Source: an uncultured Candidatus Melainabacteria bacterium | GTDB lineage: Bacteria > Cyanobacteriota > Vampirovibrionia > Gastranaerophilales > Gastranaerophilaceae | Reading direction: 5' to 3' | Length of the DNA: 64,000 nucleotides | Assembly (NCBI GenBank): GCA_934754425.1 | Contig: CAKVIN010000004.1 | Coordinates: forward strand, 65,393-129,392 | Shown: positions 62,346 through 64,000 of the stretch, piece by piece | Layout of the letters: the number at the start of each line of letters is the position of its first letter | Position numbering within the stretch: the first letter of the stretch is position 1 | The notes under the pieces: generated by a model | What the model saw: the letters and a program-made list of their open reading frames with translations, nothing else | Database searches by the model: none | What the model was told of the DNA's origin: nothing | Position numbers and translations under genes: made by a program

Positions 62346-62602
62346 TGAAGAAAGCATTTGCGTATTTTTGTGTTGCTGTTATAGTAATAGTTGCATTTTT
62401 TATTGGAAAATCCTGCCAAAATGTAGGAAGATATCAAATACTAATGCACCCGATAGTAAGAGCAGACCAGTATTTACTTGATACAAAAACAGGTCAGGTT
62501 TGGCATTTAGTAGAAGATCAAAAAGATAAATTTTTAATTTGGGAACCAATGCTAAAGTCTAATCCAAGTATTGAAGAATTGACATCATCAGAAGAAAAAT
62601 AA
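62345..62602 (+). CDS. Small membrane-anchored protein
   Basis: 85 residues, N-terminal membrane helix (about 4-22, AFAYFCVAVIVIVAFFIG), then a soluble part with DTKTGQVWHL. Its ATG overlaps the helicase stop (TAATG) with GGAG upstream, so the two are translationally coupled. Function unknown; could be an accessory of the operon. Confidence 0.72.
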   Translation: MKKAFAYFCVAVIVIVAFFIGKSCQNVGRYQILMHPIVRADQYLLDTKTGQVWHLVEDQKDKFLIWEPMLKSNPSIEELTSSEEK

Positions 62603-62708
62603 ATAAGAGATTTCATCTAACTTCTTCCAACTTCAAAGAAATAGTATAAAATAACTTTTATTTTCCGCCAATGAATGACTATAAGGATTTTGTTTAATGT
62701 ATTTATGC

Positions 62709-62714
62709 TAAAAT
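62709..62714 (+). promoter_or_regulatory. -10 box of rhuM, leaderless type
   Basis: TAAAAT, 6 bases before the ATG at 62721; no clear -35. Confidence 0.45.
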
Positions 62715-62720
62715 CTAGTT

Positions 62721-63686
62721 ATGACAGATAATCGAATTGTAATATTTAAAACTGAAGATGAAAAAGTTTCCATAGATGTCAGATTTGAAAATGAAACAGT
62801 CTGGCTTACAATTGATGAGATGGCTAGACTGTTCGACAAATCCCGTTCTACTATTAATGAACATATTTTAAATATTTATGCAGAAGGTGAACTTGAAGAA
62901 GAAACTTCTAAAAGAAAAATCGGAAATTCCGATTTTTCTACAAAACCTACAAACTACTACAATTTAGATGTTATTATCTCTGTCGGTTATAGGGTAAAAT
63001 CACTTCGTGGAACTCAATTTAGACAATGGGCTACAAAAAGGCTGAATGAATATATAAGAAAAGGCTTTGTTCTTGATGACGAACGCCTTAAAGGTAATGG
63101 TTCAAGATATTTTAAAGAATTAATTCAACGTGTTCGTGATATTAGAAGTTCTGAAAGAAATCTATATCAACAGGTAACAGATATTTATGCAACCTCTGTT
63201 GATTATGATTCAAAAGCTGAAATTACAAGGCAATTTTTCGCTACAGTTCAAAATAAAATGCACTATGCAGCACATAAGCATACAGCCGCAGAAGTTATTT
63301 ACGAAAGAGTTGATAACGAAAAGCCTTATGTCGGCATGACTAATTTTAAGGGTAATTATCCAACAAAAGATGATGTAAAAGTTGCTAAAAATTACCTAAC
63401 AGCAAAAGAATTACAGGTCTTAAATCTTTTAGTTGCTCAATTTCTTGATTTTGCTGAATTGCAAGCATTAGAAGAACATCCTATGACAATGCAAGATTGG
63501 ATTGATGAATTAGACAGACAACTTTTAGGCAATAGAAGGGAACTTTTAACTGATAAGGGTAAGATTTCCCACAAGCAAGCCATAGAAAAAGCCGAAAAAG
63601 AATTTGAAATATATCGCCAAAGAGAAATGCGAGAACTTGAATCGGATTTTGATAAGGCAATAAAAAAAATAACTGATAAAGAATAA
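62721..63686 (+). CDS. RhuM-family protein
   Basis: 321 residues. Family match in TEDEKVSIDVRFENETVWLTIDEMARLFDKSRSTINEHI (winged-helix-like N part), YYNLDVIISVGYRVKSLRGTQFRQWAT and DERLKGNG. RhuM proteins occur near restriction-modification and phage genes; their biochemical role is unsettled. Here the gene closes the McrBC island. The C-terminal part from about 150 to 321 is helical, ending in a Glu/Lys coil. Confidence 0.9.
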   Translation: MTDNRIVIFKTEDEKVSIDVRFENETVWLTIDEMARLFDKSRSTINEHILNIYAEGELEEETSKRKIGNSDFSTKPTNYYNLDVIISVGYRVKSLRGTQFRQWATKRLNEYIRKGFVLDDERLKGNGSRYFKELIQRVRDIRSSERNLYQQVTDIYATSVDYDSKAEITRQFFATVQNKMHYAAHKHTAAEVIYERVDNEKPYVGMTNFKGNYPTKDDVKVAKNYLTAKELQVLNLLVAQFLDFAELQALEEHPMTMQDWIDELDRQLLGNRRELLTDKGKISHKQAIEKAEKEFEIYRQREMRELESDFDKAIKKITDKE

Positions 63687-63884
63687 TACCTCTAATATAC
63701 ACCCTTTCTCTATATGAGAGATTCTAATGTGAAAATTAATCTTAATTCCATATAAAAACATCTGTTATATTGGGATTTTTTGATATTAAGTTTAACTAAA
63801 TATTATATGTGAAATAGTACTATCTATATAAATATACTCATTACCGCAAAATTTGACCAACAATCGAACTCTTGAAACAGGCAT

Positions 63885-63915
63885 TAAAAAAGGGCTTGAA
63901 GCTAATTCTTGCCCT
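63885..63915 (-). terminator. Terminator after tRNA-Asn
   Basis: On the minus strand AGGGC and GCCCT form a stem with an inner AAG/CTT pair, followed by TTTTTT (63885-63890). Confidence 0.65.
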
Positions 63916-63929
63916 AATAATAGAAAAAA

Positions 63930-64000
63930 CTCCCCAGGTTGGACTCGAACCAACAACCTACCGGTTAACAGCCGGTTGCTCCGCCATTGAGCTACTGAGG
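63930..64000 (-). tRNA. tRNA-Asn (anticodon GTT), cut by the window end
   Basis: Minus strand: acceptor (T)CCTCAG with CTGGGGA, D arm, anticodon arm CCGGC TGTTAAC CGG, T arm GTTGG TTCGAGT CCAAC, discriminator G. CCA is not encoded; T-run follows. The first base lies beyond 64000. Confidence 0.95.

Overview
The window is AT-rich bacterial chromosome with intact core genes (anaerobic ribonucleotide reductase, pyruvate kinase, RsmA, TsaB/TsaE, PBP1A, tRNA-Ala, tRNA-Asn), a two-membrane or PlsC-type lipid layout, and part of a flagellar export operon. No marker here fixes the taxon. The many proteins that start with a short Asn-rich leader ending in an F-[QKS]-[GAS] motif, the anaerobic metabolism and the short tandem heptamer/octamer repeats between genes best fit a gut non-photosynthetic cyanobacterial relative (Gastranaerophilales/Melainabacteria type). 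That placement is inference from memory of such genomes, not a search result.

Layout. 0.1-9 kb: nrdD, pyk, an EF-hand/calpain-like protease, a small NFQA-motif protein flanked by malQ and a 141-bp malQ fragment. 9-23.5 kb: small genes with leaderless-type promoters, an AICARFT-like protein without its catalytic Lys-His, PBP1A, a Fic protein, a YkgJ-type protein, and a tightly packed operon TPR - GGDEF - tsaE - tsaB - response regulator - histidine kinase. 23.9-31.3 kb: two PlsC acyltransferases, a RelA/SpoT-synthetase-like protein, glutamate-cysteine ligase, rsmA, a divergent ketoacyl synthase / chain-length-factor pair, tRNA-Ala and a tRNA-like remnant. 31.7-39.5 kb: a helical-repeat protein, a lysozyme pseudogene, and the export/switch genes fliR, fliQ, fliP, fliO and a FliM/FliN-like protein with a strong internal start. 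This operon is interrupted by an ORF6N gene that carries a copy of the fliQ start, and its gaps are filled by octamer-armed, MITE-like elements. 39.6-42.6 kb: pgeF, a Crp/Fnr regulator, two tiny hydrophobic ORFs, a BadF-type ATPase.

42.9-55.3 kb is the most unusual part: a triple-AAA+ ankyrin-like ATPase followed by four co-directional small genes, then a convergent radical SAM - ankyrin pair. Nearly all carry the N-terminal NFQG-type motif, five share one C-terminal module of about 150 residues, and three are preceded by copies of the same hairpin plus ribosome-binding leader. 55.7-63.7 kb is a defence island: DUF4186, McrB, McrC, an SF1 helicase fused to a DUF2726-like nuclease, a small membrane protein and RhuM. 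The window ends inside tRNA-Asn.

A second theme is translation initiation. At least nine genes have a -10 hexamer placed 5-7 bases before the ATG and no ribosome-binding site, four of them with a recognisable -35 at 17-18 bases, so leaderless mRNAs look common here alongside normal AGGAGG-type starts.
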